A stretch of DNA of 43,589 bases from a virus. Positions 14,465 to 20,840 of this stretch are shown piece by piece (the first letter of the stretch is position 1; each line of letters begins with the position of its first letter). A program made the translations under genes and the position numbers. The stretch is taken from IMG/VR virus record IMGVR_UViG_3300033155_001274, positions 1-43,589 of that record. One strand, given 5' to 3'. Under the pieces are notes generated by a model, which did not search any database, had not been told where the DNA came from, and saw nothing but the letters and a program-made list of their open reading frames with translations.

Positions 14465-14596
14465 TGCTATGGATGGACTTGAACCACCGGCACGGTAGAC
14501 TTGCACCTCTTGATATACTGGTTAATTACCCCGTTAAACCAAGTTTATTATTTACCGGAATTGGAACCACCTGCTCTACCACTGAGCTACATAGCA
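14465..14596 (-). tRNA. tRNA-like gene with large insert in the anticodon region
   Basis: Minus strand: acceptor TGCTATG/CATAGCA (extended by two more pairs outside), TA, perfect D-arm GCTC-AGTGGTA-GAGC, and T-arm GGTGG-TTCAAGT-CCATC. Between D- and T-arms lie about 82 nt instead of 23-33. This stretch has no regular 5-bp/7-nt anticodon arm but contains a D-arm-like hairpin (TGGTT...AACCA) and a copy of the T-arm sequence (GGTGGTTC). It may be a recombinant of two tRNAs, an interrupted tRNA, or a tRNA-like RNA with another role. Confidence 0.5.
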
Positions 14597-14599
14597 ACC

Positions 14600-14612
14600 A
14601 TCTAACTAGATA
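14600..14612. repeat. 13-bp direct repeat, copy 2 (ATCTAACTAGATA)
   Basis: Identical to 14199-14211. This copy overlaps the -10 box of the minus-strand tRNA promoter, so it could instead be an operator. Confidence 0.55.
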
Positions 14613-14638
14613 GTAATAGATATAGTTTATAGAGTCAA
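14610..14638 (-). promoter_or_regulatory. Promoter of the tRNA/radical SAM cassette
   Basis: Minus strand TTGACT (14638-14633), 17-nt spacer and TACTAT (14615-14610), about 14 nt before the tRNA-like gene. It would give one transcript through the tRNA genes, the 78-aa gene and the radical SAM gene. Confidence 0.6.
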
Positions 14639-14645
14639 GTATTAG

Positions 14646-14674
14646 TTGCATAAATATGTCTATTATGATATTAT
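14646..14674 (+). promoter_or_regulatory. Promoter of the Rha gene (predicted leaderless)
   Basis: TTGCAT (14646-14651), 17-nt spacer, TATTAT (14669-14674). The expected start of transcription, about 7 nt on, coincides with the ATG at 14681. No Shine-Dalgarno is present before that ATG. Confidence 0.55.
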
Positions 14675-14680
14675 GTACTT

Positions 14681-15385
14681 ATGGAAAAATTAGTAAGTAT
14701 CAAAAATAGTATACCTGTAGCAGATAGCAGGGACATTGCAAAAGGGTTTGATGTTGAGCATAGGTCAGTATATAGGCTCATCATAACGCATCAGAAGCAT
14801 TTCGAGGATTCTGGCCTCCTGCGATTTGAAATCGCACGTAGCAAAAAAGGAAGAGAACAAAGATTTTGCTATTTAAATGAAGAACAAGCTTTATTTCTTG
14901 TAACCCTAATGAGAAATAGCGATATAGTTGTAGCGTTTAAGAAACATCTTGTAAGAGATTTCAAAAAGATGCAAAGAGCATTGAATGAAGTATCTCTAAA
15001 CAAGAAAAATCAAGAATGGCTAACAAATAGAGAAGATGGCAAACTTCAAAGAAAAGCAACAACAAACATTATAAGTTTGTTTCTTGATTATGCTATATCC
15101 CAAGGAAGTAAGAACGCTTCTAGATATTTTGGGAATATATCCAAGATGGAGAATAAGGCTTTATTTATTGTTCAAGAGAAATTCCCAAATCTAAGAGAGG
15201 TCATGAATAACCGACAATTATCTTTTATCAAGTCTGCTGACATTATTGTTGAGGAAGCCATCAGGGAAGGGATGGAGAAAGAAATGTTTTACAAAGACAT
15301 CTATACGTTAAGCAAAAAAAGGGTAGAGGCTTTCTCTGATTTGATTCCCAAAACCAGTATACCAATGCAAATAGGAGATAAATAA
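14681..15385 (+). CDS. Rha-family phage regulatory protein
   Basis: 234 residues. VADSRDIAKGFDVEHRSVYRLIITHQKHFE is the pRha HTH-like domain, followed by RFCYLNEEQALFLVTLMRNS and FKKHLVRDFKKMQRAL as in the phi-80 Rha family, whose product interferes with phage growth in certain hosts. The C-terminal 120 residues are helical and lack a recognised ORF6C or Ant domain. The mRNA is predicted to be leaderless. It faces the tRNA cassette divergently, and five small genes follow. Confidence 0.8.
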   Translation: MEKLVSIKNSIPVADSRDIAKGFDVEHRSVYRLIITHQKHFEDSGLLRFEIARSKKGREQRFCYLNEEQALFLVTLMRNSDIVVAFKKHLVRDFKKMQRALNEVSLNKKNQEWLTNREDGKLQRKATTNIISLFLDYAISQGSKNASRYFGNISKMENKALFIVQEKFPNLREVMNNRQLSFIKSADIIVEEAIREGMEKEMFYKDIYTLSKKRVEAFSDLIPKTSIPMQIGDK

Positions 15386-15622
15386 ATGTCAATGCTGTCT
15401 ACAGGGGGAACTTCCAGTGGATCATATAATTGCCATTGCAATCATACCCATAGCGATATATACAAGAGATTATCAAAGCTAGAAGAATCATTGAAATCAT
15501 TCACCGAAAAGAAAGACATTATATTTGAGCAAAAACAAGAGATTGAAAGATTGAATGGAAAGCTTGACGAAATAGGGAGAACTCTTAAGCCGTTGTTCGA
15601 AAAGAAGGAGATAACAGAATGA
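15386..15622 (+). CDS. Small coiled-coil protein with Cys/His cluster
   Basis: 78 residues, starting one base after the Rha stop. The N-terminus is small and polar with a NCHCNHTHS cluster that could bind metal. The rest is a coiled coil (LSKLEESLKSFTEKK, QEIERLNGKLDEIGRTL). No family is recognised. Probably oligomeric. Confidence 0.5.
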   Translation: MSMLSTGGTSSGSYNCHCNHTHSDIYKRLSKLEESLKSFTEKKDIIFEQKQEIERLNGKLDEIGRTLKPLFEKKEITE

Positions 15623-15828
15623 AGAAGATCATCACTATTGAGGAAGAAGGATATTATTTCCAGTTTAACAATTTAACTGAGATAGAAAAAGAGGTATTAG
15701 AGAGATGGATATTGGGCGGGAAAATAAAGCTAATGAAAAATGTGGAATGTCCAAACCGATACAAAGAGGTAAAGATAAATATAGTAGAACTTGAAGAATA
15801 TCCAACAATAGAGAAGGAGATAGAATGA
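15619..15828 (+). CDS. Hypothetical 69-residue protein
   Basis: Overlaps the upstream stop (ATGA) and has GGAGAT upstream. MKKIITIEEEGYYFQFNNLTEIEKEVLERWILGG combines a beta hairpin and a helix. It overlaps the next gene as well. Function unknown. Confidence 0.5.
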   Translation: MKKIITIEEEGYYFQFNNLTEIEKEVLERWILGGKIKLMKNVECPNRYKEVKINIVELEEYPTIEKEIE

Positions 15829-15986
15829 CAGCAACTATAAACAAAGATGGGGTTTTAATCGTAAAGGCAGAGACAGGACTAGAATCATACGCATTGATGC
15901 TATGGGGGCAAGAAAATAACATAGAATGTAAGGGATTATTGATTGATGGATCTTTAAGTACATTAATTAGTGCTATAGAGGAGTAA
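15825..15986 (+). CDS. Hypothetical 53-residue protein
   Basis: ATG overlaps the previous stop and lies behind AAGGAGATAGA. Sequence MTATINKDGVLIVKAETGLESYALMLW suggests strands then a helix. No family recognised. Confidence 0.45.
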   Translation: MTATINKDGVLIVKAETGLESYALMLWGQENNIECKGLLIDGSLSTLISAIEE

Positions 15987-15994
15987 ATAACAGA

Positions 15995-16171
15995 ATGACA
16001 GACAAGAGATATAACCTGTACAACTTCCCCTCTCTTCATGGGACTCCTAGAGGATTCAACACAAAGCTATCGGCTTATATATACGCTGTATTGTATGATA
16101 TGTTTGTAAATGTGAAAGTCTGGGATTTGGAAGACAAGAAAAGATGTAAATATATTGCATCATGGAGATAG
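15995..16171 (+). CDS. Hypothetical 58-residue protein
   Basis: Behind GAGGAGTAAATAACAGA. Sequence rich in aromatic residues (YNLYNFPSLHGTPRGFNTKLSAYIYAV) with a basic end. No family recognised. Tight packing and the ribosome site support it. Confidence 0.45.
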   Translation: MTDKRYNLYNFPSLHGTPRGFNTKLSAYIYAVLYDMFVNVKVWDLEDKKRCKYIASWR

Positions 16172-16185
16172 AGGAGTAAATAACA

Positions 16186-16461
16186 ATGGATATAAAAAAC
16201 AAGAAGATAGGGAGTATAGAGATAAGCTTAGACTTAATAGAAAACAACCTTGAAACAGTAAGCAAGCTTTTTAGTAAAATGGAATTTGTAGCACTTAGAG
16301 CAGAATGCCATATATACATCAACTCAATAAAATATGTCGGTATTTCTAGAATGTTCAGAGAGATAAAAGAGGGTGAGGAAATCCCTGAATACAGGACAAT
16401 GATAACACAAGGGGAAGGTGGAAGGATTGCATACATAGAAGTAGAAGAAGACAATAAATAA
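16186..16461 (+). CDS. Hypothetical 91-residue protein
   Basis: ATG behind GAGGAGTAAATAACA. The pattern of strands (IGSIEISLDL, CHIYINSIKYVGIS, RIAYIEVEE) and a helix suggests a small alpha/beta protein. It is the last gene before a strong terminator, closing the Rha operon. Function unknown. Confidence 0.5.
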   Translation: MDIKNKKIGSIEISLDLIENNLETVSKLFSKMEFVALRAECHIYINSIKYVGISRMFREIKEGEEIPEYRTMITQGEGGRIAYIEVEEDNK

Positions 16462-16477
16462 CAACCACCAATGCAAC

Positions 16478-16502
16478 AGCCTCCCATAAGGGGGCTTTTT
16501 TT
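16478..16502 (+). terminator. Rho-independent terminator of the Rha operon
   Basis: AGCCTCC pairs with GGGGGCT (one G-T pair) around CATAAG, followed by TTTTTT. It lies 17 nt after the stop at 16461. Confidence 0.85.
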
Positions 16503-16556
16503 ACGTCCAAAACAATCCACAAACAACGTTTTGCAACAAACCTTAACTAATGAATA

Positions 16557-16593
16557 TTGACAACTAAACGCTTGTTGCGTTAACATGTGTTAA
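16557..16593 (+). promoter_or_regulatory. Promoter overlapped by a palindromic operator, before the HNH gene
   Basis: A consensus TTGACA (16557-16562) with TAACAT 18 nt later. The -10 lies inside TTAACATGTGTTAA (16580-16593), whose six-base arms are perfectly inverted around TG. A repressor bound there would block RNA polymerase. Confidence 0.45.
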
Positions 16594-16617
16594 GCAAAGA
16601 TGCGGGGGGGGGTAATG

Positions 16618-17319
16618 ATGAAAAAATGCACTAAATGCAACCTAGAAAAAGAAGATAATCTATTCTATAATAGGAAAACAGCTAAGGATGGCAAGAATAG
16701 CATATGCAAGCAATGTATGTCTAAATACTCTAGAAGCGAAAAGACCAAAGCAAAAAATAATGAATATATGAAAAAATATATGAAAAAATATAGGCTAAAA
16801 GAGTCTGTAAAAGTAAAAACTCAAGAGTACCTGGCGTTGAACAGGGAGAGAATAATAGAAGCCTCTAGGATATATACCAAAGAACACAAAGAGGAAAGGA
16901 AAGAGTATTTCCGTGAATATGCTAAAGAATACAATCAAATAAACAAAAAGAAAAATGCTGGAAGACGAAAAGCTAGGTATGCCAACGACAAAAATTTCAG
17001 AATAACATGCTTGCTTAGATCGTCGCTGGCAACTTCTATTCGTGGATTTAAAAAGGTTGGAAGAACTATTGATATTTTGGGATGTAGTATAGATGAATTT
17101 ATAAATCATCTAGAGTCCCAGTTCACAGAAGGGATGACGTGGGAGAACCACGGTGCAATGGGTTGGCATATAGACCATATAATGCCATGCATTAGCTTTG
17201 ATTTAACAAAAGCAGAAGAACAACTTAAGTGCTTCCATTTCAGCAACATGAGACCTCTTTGGGCTGCAGCAAATTACGCTAAGGGAGGGAAAATCCCCAA
17301 AGAGCTTAACAGATGTTAA
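16618..17319 (+). CDS. HNH endonuclease with N-terminal zinc finger
   Basis: About 233 residues. The N-terminus MKKCTKCNLEKEDNLFYNRK...ICKQCMSKYSR is a C-x2-C...C-x2-C finger often seen in free-standing phage HNH nucleases. A long basic helical linker follows, then WHIDHIMPC, LKCFHFSNMRPLWAAANYAKGGKI as the HNH core (HID-H-N). It is probably a homing-type endonuclease lodged between operons. Two ATG codons are adjacent; 16618 has the better spacing from a nine-G ribosome site. It has its own promoter and candidate operator. Confidence 0.85.
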   Translation: MKKCTKCNLEKEDNLFYNRKTAKDGKNSICKQCMSKYSRSEKTKAKNNEYMKKYMKKYRLKESVKVKTQEYLALNRERIIEASRIYTKEHKEERKEYFREYAKEYNQINKKKNAGRRKARYANDKNFRITCLLRSSLATSIRGFKKVGRTIDILGCSIDEFINHLESQFTEGMTWENHGAMGWHIDHIMPCISFDLTKAEEQLKCFHFSNMRPLWAAANYAKGGKIPKELNRC

Positions 17320-17325
17320 CAACGT

Positions 17326-17354
17326 TTGCAATATGTGTTATGATGTAGTAAAAT
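17326..17354 (+). promoter_or_regulatory. Late promoter for scaffold and capsid genes
   Basis: TTGCAA (17326-17331), 17-nt spacer, TAAAAT (17349-17354), starting 7 nt after the HNH stop. It restores transcription of the head block after the inverted cassette and the terminator at 16478. Confidence 0.65.
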
Positions 17355-17400
17355 AAACTATATGACCGAGTAGGCGTGTACTAATCGGGAAGGTGAAACA

Positions 17401-18051
17401 ATGGGACTAATGGAGAGTTTGTCGGCTTTTATTAAAGAAGACATAAACACGGAAGAATTGGAAGGGGCTTTGAATGGGTATGTTAAGCCTGGGGAACTTA
17501 CCAAGGATGATTTCAAGGGTATTATAACGAACAACAAGAATTTTGCAAGTTTGTTCGATTCAGAGGTTAACACACGGAGAGACACGGGTGTAAATAACTT
17601 CATGGAAAACAAGTTACCTGGGATACTGCAAGAGAAAGAAGCAGCTATCAGAGCAGAAGTAAACCCGAAGGAATCAGAAGCCGCAAAAGTGTCTAGAGAG
17701 TTTAATGAATACAAAGCTGAAGTAGCAAGGAAAGAGAATCTAGCAGTATTAAAAGATGAACTTTCAACCAAGTCGAGAGAGCTTGACGTTGATTTTGACC
17801 CTGAGATAGCTAGAAAGATAGCCAGCCTTGGAGGAGATGAATCATTATTGCAAGATCTAATTGCTTGGAAAAACAAACTTTTGTCACCAAATGTGAAAAA
17901 CAGATATAGTCATGAACCACCAAAGGTAGGTGGTAAATTAAACGCATTAAGTACGTTGAGCGATTCGGAATTGTATGCAGCGGCAGCGAGTCATCCTGAC
18001 CAGAAGCCAGCAATTCTTGAGGAAGTCAGAAGACGGACAATGCCTAAATAA
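17401..18051 (+). CDS. Scaffolding protein
   Basis: 216 residues behind GGGAAGGTG. It is acidic and helical with a coiled-coil middle (EKEAAIRAEVNPKESEAAKVSREFNEYKAEVARKEN split over residues 80-115) and a polar C-terminus ending RRRTMPK. Composition, size and place directly before the major capsid gene match GP20/DUF4355-type scaffolds that guide capsid assembly and then leave. Confidence 0.75.
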   Translation: MGLMESLSAFIKEDINTEELEGALNGYVKPGELTKDDFKGIITNNKNFASLFDSEVNTRRDTGVNNFMENKLPGILQEKEAAIRAEVNPKESEAAKVSREFNEYKAEVARKENLAVLKDELSTKSRELDVDFDPEIARKIASLGGDESLLQDLIAWKNKLLSPNVKNRYSHEPPKVGGKLNALSTLSDSELYAAAASHPDQKPAILEEVRRRTMPK

Positions 18052-18062
18052 AGGATAAAAAC

Positions 18063-19064
18063 ATGTCAGAAACAAGACTAACAAACGCACAGATTGACCT
18101 AGAGGTATTCAACGCATATAGTGTTGAGCCATCAATATATAGATCCCGGTTCTTTAATTCAGGAGCATTAGCGCTTAATTCTTCTATGAGTTCTATGCTA
18201 GCAGGAAATGGTGAGAGCTATACATTGCCGTTCTGGAAAGATACAGCTGGAACTACTGGAGATGTACCTCAAGAGGGAACAGATCAGACAGTAAACGCAC
18301 TGACTTCAGGCAAACAAACATTTAGAAAACAAGTACGAACAAAGGCTTGGGGATCTAACGACCTTGTCCCTGTATTTTCAGGCAGTGACCCTATTAATGT
18401 AGCAAAGACGCTTGTGGCTCCTTATTGGACTCAGGCATTCGACCAGCTCGCTATTAAAACTATAATCGGTGTTCTTGTTGACAATGCGTCAGCAGATAGC
18501 GGAGACTTAATCAACGATATATCAGCAGCAGCAGGATCAGCCGCTTATTTCTCTGACAATGCAGTTATAGACGCACAAGCTTTACTAGGAGAGAACGGGG
18601 TTATTAGCGGAACAGATACTAGAAACTTTGCAGCTATCCTTGTACATCCTGCAACATATGCATATATGAGAAAGCTTGACCTTATTGATTTTGATCCTGT
18701 ATCCGTACAGATTCGACCGATGGGAACATATATGGGAATGGATGTTATCGTTGATAGGAACGCACCTCTTGAGAGTGCTGATTATTCTTCAATCCTTATC
18801 AAGCCAGGCGCATTACAGTTTGGTCTTTCATCTGCTGGATATCTTCCTACCGAAATGGACAGAAGCCCATTAGACGGATTTGGAATTGATAAACTTATAA
18901 CACGTAGAGCTTTTGCTATACATCCAGTTGGGTTTGCTTCGTTAGAGTCCGGCGTTGCAGGAATTACACCTACGGATGCAGAGTTGATTCTAGCAGCACA
19001 TTGGAACAGGGTTTTCTTAGCTGAAAACTGTCCTTTCGTATCTGTTAGACATTTACTCCCCTAA
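18063..19064 (+). CDS. Major capsid protein
   Basis: 333 residues. Features are an N-terminal arm with SVEPSIYRSRFFNSG, a strand region with TLPFWKDTAGTTGD, QTFRKQVRTKAWGSNDL, the helical spine around residues 115-140 and ILVHPATYAYMRKLDLI, TYMGMDVIVDRNAP typical of HK97-fold coat proteins. It follows the scaffold and is followed by a GNRA-capped hairpin that may stabilise its mRNA. It is the most abundant virion protein in this gene order. Confidence 0.85.
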   Translation: MSETRLTNAQIDLEVFNAYSVEPSIYRSRFFNSGALALNSSMSSMLAGNGESYTLPFWKDTAGTTGDVPQEGTDQTVNALTSGKQTFRKQVRTKAWGSNDLVPVFSGSDPINVAKTLVAPYWTQAFDQLAIKTIIGVLVDNASADSGDLINDISAAAGSAAYFSDNAVIDAQALLGENGVISGTDTRNFAAILVHPATYAYMRKLDLIDFDPVSVQIRPMGTYMGMDVIVDRNAPLESADYSSILIKPGALQFGLSSAGYLPTEMDRSPLDGFGIDKLITRRAFAIHPVGFASLESGVAGITPTDAELILAAHWNRVFLAENCPFVSVRHLLP

Positions 19065-19072
19065 TATAAATA

Positions 19073-19088
19073 GCCGGAGAGATCCGGC
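19073..19088 (+). promoter_or_regulatory. Intercistronic hairpin GCCGGA-GAGA-TCCGGC
   Basis: Perfect 6-bp stem with a GAGA (GNRA) tetraloop, 9 nt after the capsid stop. There is no T-run, so it is more likely an mRNA stability or processing element than a terminator. An equal stem with GCAA loop lies at 20519. Confidence 0.65.
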
Positions 19089-19103
19089 AACAAAGAGGAA
19101 CAA

Positions 19104-19370
19104 ATGAGCGGAAGAAAAAGAGGCGGTAGCGTTCAAGTAAATATGTTGCAGTTTTATGAATTAGTGCAACGTGTAGAAAAGCTTGAAGAGCTAATAAAAG
19201 AAAAGCCAGAAACAAAGACCTCTAAAGAGGATTCTAACGTAACTAAAAACGATGTTATGGCTCTGCTTGATGAGAAAGGGATTAAATACAATCCTAGAGA
19301 CAAAAAAGAGGTTCTTGTCGAGCTTTTAAACGAAGGATTAGAAATATGCCAAAAAGACCAAACGGATTAG
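19104..19370 (+). CDS. Capsid-proximal protein with HeH/LEM-like C-terminus
   Basis: 88 residues. A basic start (MSGRKRGGSVQVN), a coiled-coil segment (LVQRVEKLEELIKEKPE) and the end NDVMALLDEKGIKYNPRDKKEVLVELL, which resembles the HeH/LEM fold found in small phage structural or termination-like proteins. The next gene starts inside it in another frame. Its function in the head is unknown. Confidence 0.5.
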   Translation: MSGRKRGGSVQVNMLQFYELVQRVEKLEELIKEKPETKTSKEDSNVTKNDVMALLDEKGIKYNPRDKKEVLVELLNEGLEICQKDQTD

Positions 19371-19765
19371 GCTTAACAGCTAATCAGCAAATAACGTTAC
19401 ATGAAAAGGCAATGTCGGGGGATATGGTTATTGTTATAACTCCCGAAACAGTAACCCCAGCACCTACCGCAGCAGCATGGACAAGGAATGTAAAGATATC
19501 TCTCCAGTCAGCAGCAGGTGAAGTTCATACATGGGCTAATTTATCAGAAGCAACTATATTATCTATTGCTGATGACGGAGGTGGGACGGCTTCAATCGTT
19601 ACCACCACAATTACACTGGTAAATGGGGAAGTTGTTGTTGTCGTTTCCGGGACAGCGGCTACATGGGCTAATACTGAAACTGATACATTAACAGTCGGGA
19701 ATATGACTATCATGGGTTACACAGTAACTGGTGGAACTTCTGTAGAGACATTTACAACACCATAG
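19346..19765 (+). CDS. Beta-rich capsid-associated protein
   Basis: 139 residues, overlapping the previous gene by 25 nt. It is rich in T, V and A, with repeated strands (TASIVTTTITLVNGEVVVVVSGTAA) that suggest an immunoglobulin-like or beta-sandwich domain, as in head decoration proteins. Family not certain. Confidence 0.5.
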   Translation: MPKRPNGLGLTANQQITLHEKAMSGDMVIVITPETVTPAPTAAAWTRNVKISLQSAAGEVHTWANLSEATILSIADDGGGTASIVTTTITLVNGEVVVVVSGTAATWANTETDTLTVGNMTIMGYTVTGGTSVETFTTP

Positions 19766-19774
19766 GGGGAAATC

Positions 19775-20512
19775 ATGGTTGATCTTTTTAAAATGGTCGG
19801 AAACTCTGTTAAGCTAGTAAGCCCAGAGAAAGACTATCGTATATTAGGTGCTTGGGGTGATGACGTAGTTAAATACGCACTTGAAGCTGGATTTCCCGTA
19901 GATGATACAACAGGGGACCCATTGGGATGGACTTCTACAGTCGTGGAAGGTGGAACAGGAACGCAAATCTTTGCTAATGCTGTTACCGGGACTGGTGATA
20001 TTGCTCTATTGACCACTGCAGACGATGATTATGACGGCGGAAACTATCAGTTAAAAGGGGAGGCATTTGACGTTGTAACGGATAAGAAACTGTACTTCGG
20101 CGCAAAAGTTAAATTATCTGACGCAACACAGACCGACCTTTTCATTGGATTGGCGGAGACAGACACTACTCTGATGGCTACATCTTCAGCGCACGCAATA
20201 ACACTTGGTGGTGACGGCCTATTCTTCAGCAAACTAGATGCAGTAACCGCTATAACAGCGAAAACCTATCTGGATGGAGCAGAGGTTAACACCGCTACCG
20301 TGTCAACAGCAATGGACACCGAGTATCACTGGTATGAAATAGTCTACGAGCAGAATGTATGCAAGTTTTATTTTGATGGTGATCTGGTCACAACATTTAC
20401 AGCGAGCTTCCCAGATGGACAGCTTACTCCTTCTATTAATTTTAGAGCAGGAGCTGATGCAGTAAAAACAATGACTATTTCTAATTTCATAGCAGTAGCA
20501 ATCAACGATTAA
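19775..20512 (+). CDS. Putative head protein with concanavalin-like (LamG) fold
   Basis: 245 residues behind AGGGGG. The central and C-terminal parts (LYFGAKVKLSDATQTDLFIGLAETD, EYHWYEIVYEQNVCKFYFDGDLV, LTPSINFRAG split along residues 105-235) show the strand order of a jelly-roll LamG/concanavalin domain. Its position in the capsid cluster suggests a surface decoration or carbohydrate-binding protein. It is followed by the second GNRA hairpin. Confidence 0.55.
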   Translation: MVDLFKMVGNSVKLVSPEKDYRILGAWGDDVVKYALEAGFPVDDTTGDPLGWTSTVVEGGTGTQIFANAVTGTGDIALLTTADDDYDGGNYQLKGEAFDVVTDKKLYFGAKVKLSDATQTDLFIGLAETDTTLMATSSAHAITLGGDGLFFSKLDAVTAITAKTYLDGAEVNTATVSTAMDTEYHWYEIVYEQNVCKFYFDGDLVTTFTASFPDGQLTPSINFRAGADAVKTMTISNFIAVAIND

Positions 20513-20518
20513 GTAATA

Positions 20519-20534
20519 GCCGGAGCAATCCGGC
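20519..20534 (+). promoter_or_regulatory. Intercistronic hairpin GCCGGA-GCAA-TCCGGC
   Basis: Same stem as 19073-19088 with a GCAA (GNRA) loop, located 7 nt after a stop codon. The conserved stem with a changed loop suggests selection on the RNA structure. Confidence 0.65.
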
Positions 20535-20551
20535 ATTATAGAGGGGTGAAC

Positions 20552-20839
20552 ATGTCCAAAACAACCGAGGTTCTGCTATCAATGCAGAAAGAAAACCTTG
20601 TTACCGATATTTTAACACAAGCAACGTCCTTTCCATACACCCCAACAGTCAACACAAGGGGTGTTGCTATCTCAAACGACGGGGAAGACACTGTAACCGC
20701 TGTGATAAATGACGGGATCAAAGAGCATACCATCAATTGCTCAATATTAAACAGGAATTATACTGGCTCTTTTGAAAGAGTCATTTCTATAAATATAACC
20801 GCCGGGACTACTTATCAAATAGAATTGAGGAGGGTTTAA
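20552..20839 (+). CDS. Small head or fibre-associated protein
   Basis: 95 residues from ATG 20552 behind GAGGGG. It is all-beta in appearance (RGVAISNDGEDTVTAVIND, RVISINITAGTTYQIELRRV), with the last strand like the end of an Ig-type domain. It ends 1 nt before the large fibre gene, so it may be an adaptor for it. No family recognised. Confidence 0.5.
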   Translation: MSKTTEVLLSMQKENLVTDILTQATSFPYTPTVNTRGVAISNDGEDTVTAVINDGIKEHTINCSILNRNYTGSFERVISINITAGTTYQIELRRV

Positions 20840-20840
20840 T

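Noticed and set aside
14465-14596. Group I intron in the tRNA-like gene
   Set aside because: The extra sequence is only about 50-60 nt, too short for group I core structures, and no P/Q/R/S elements are seen.
19525-19713. Minus-strand frame in the beta-rich capsid-associated gene
   Set aside because: Repetitive V/T-rich shadow without start signals.
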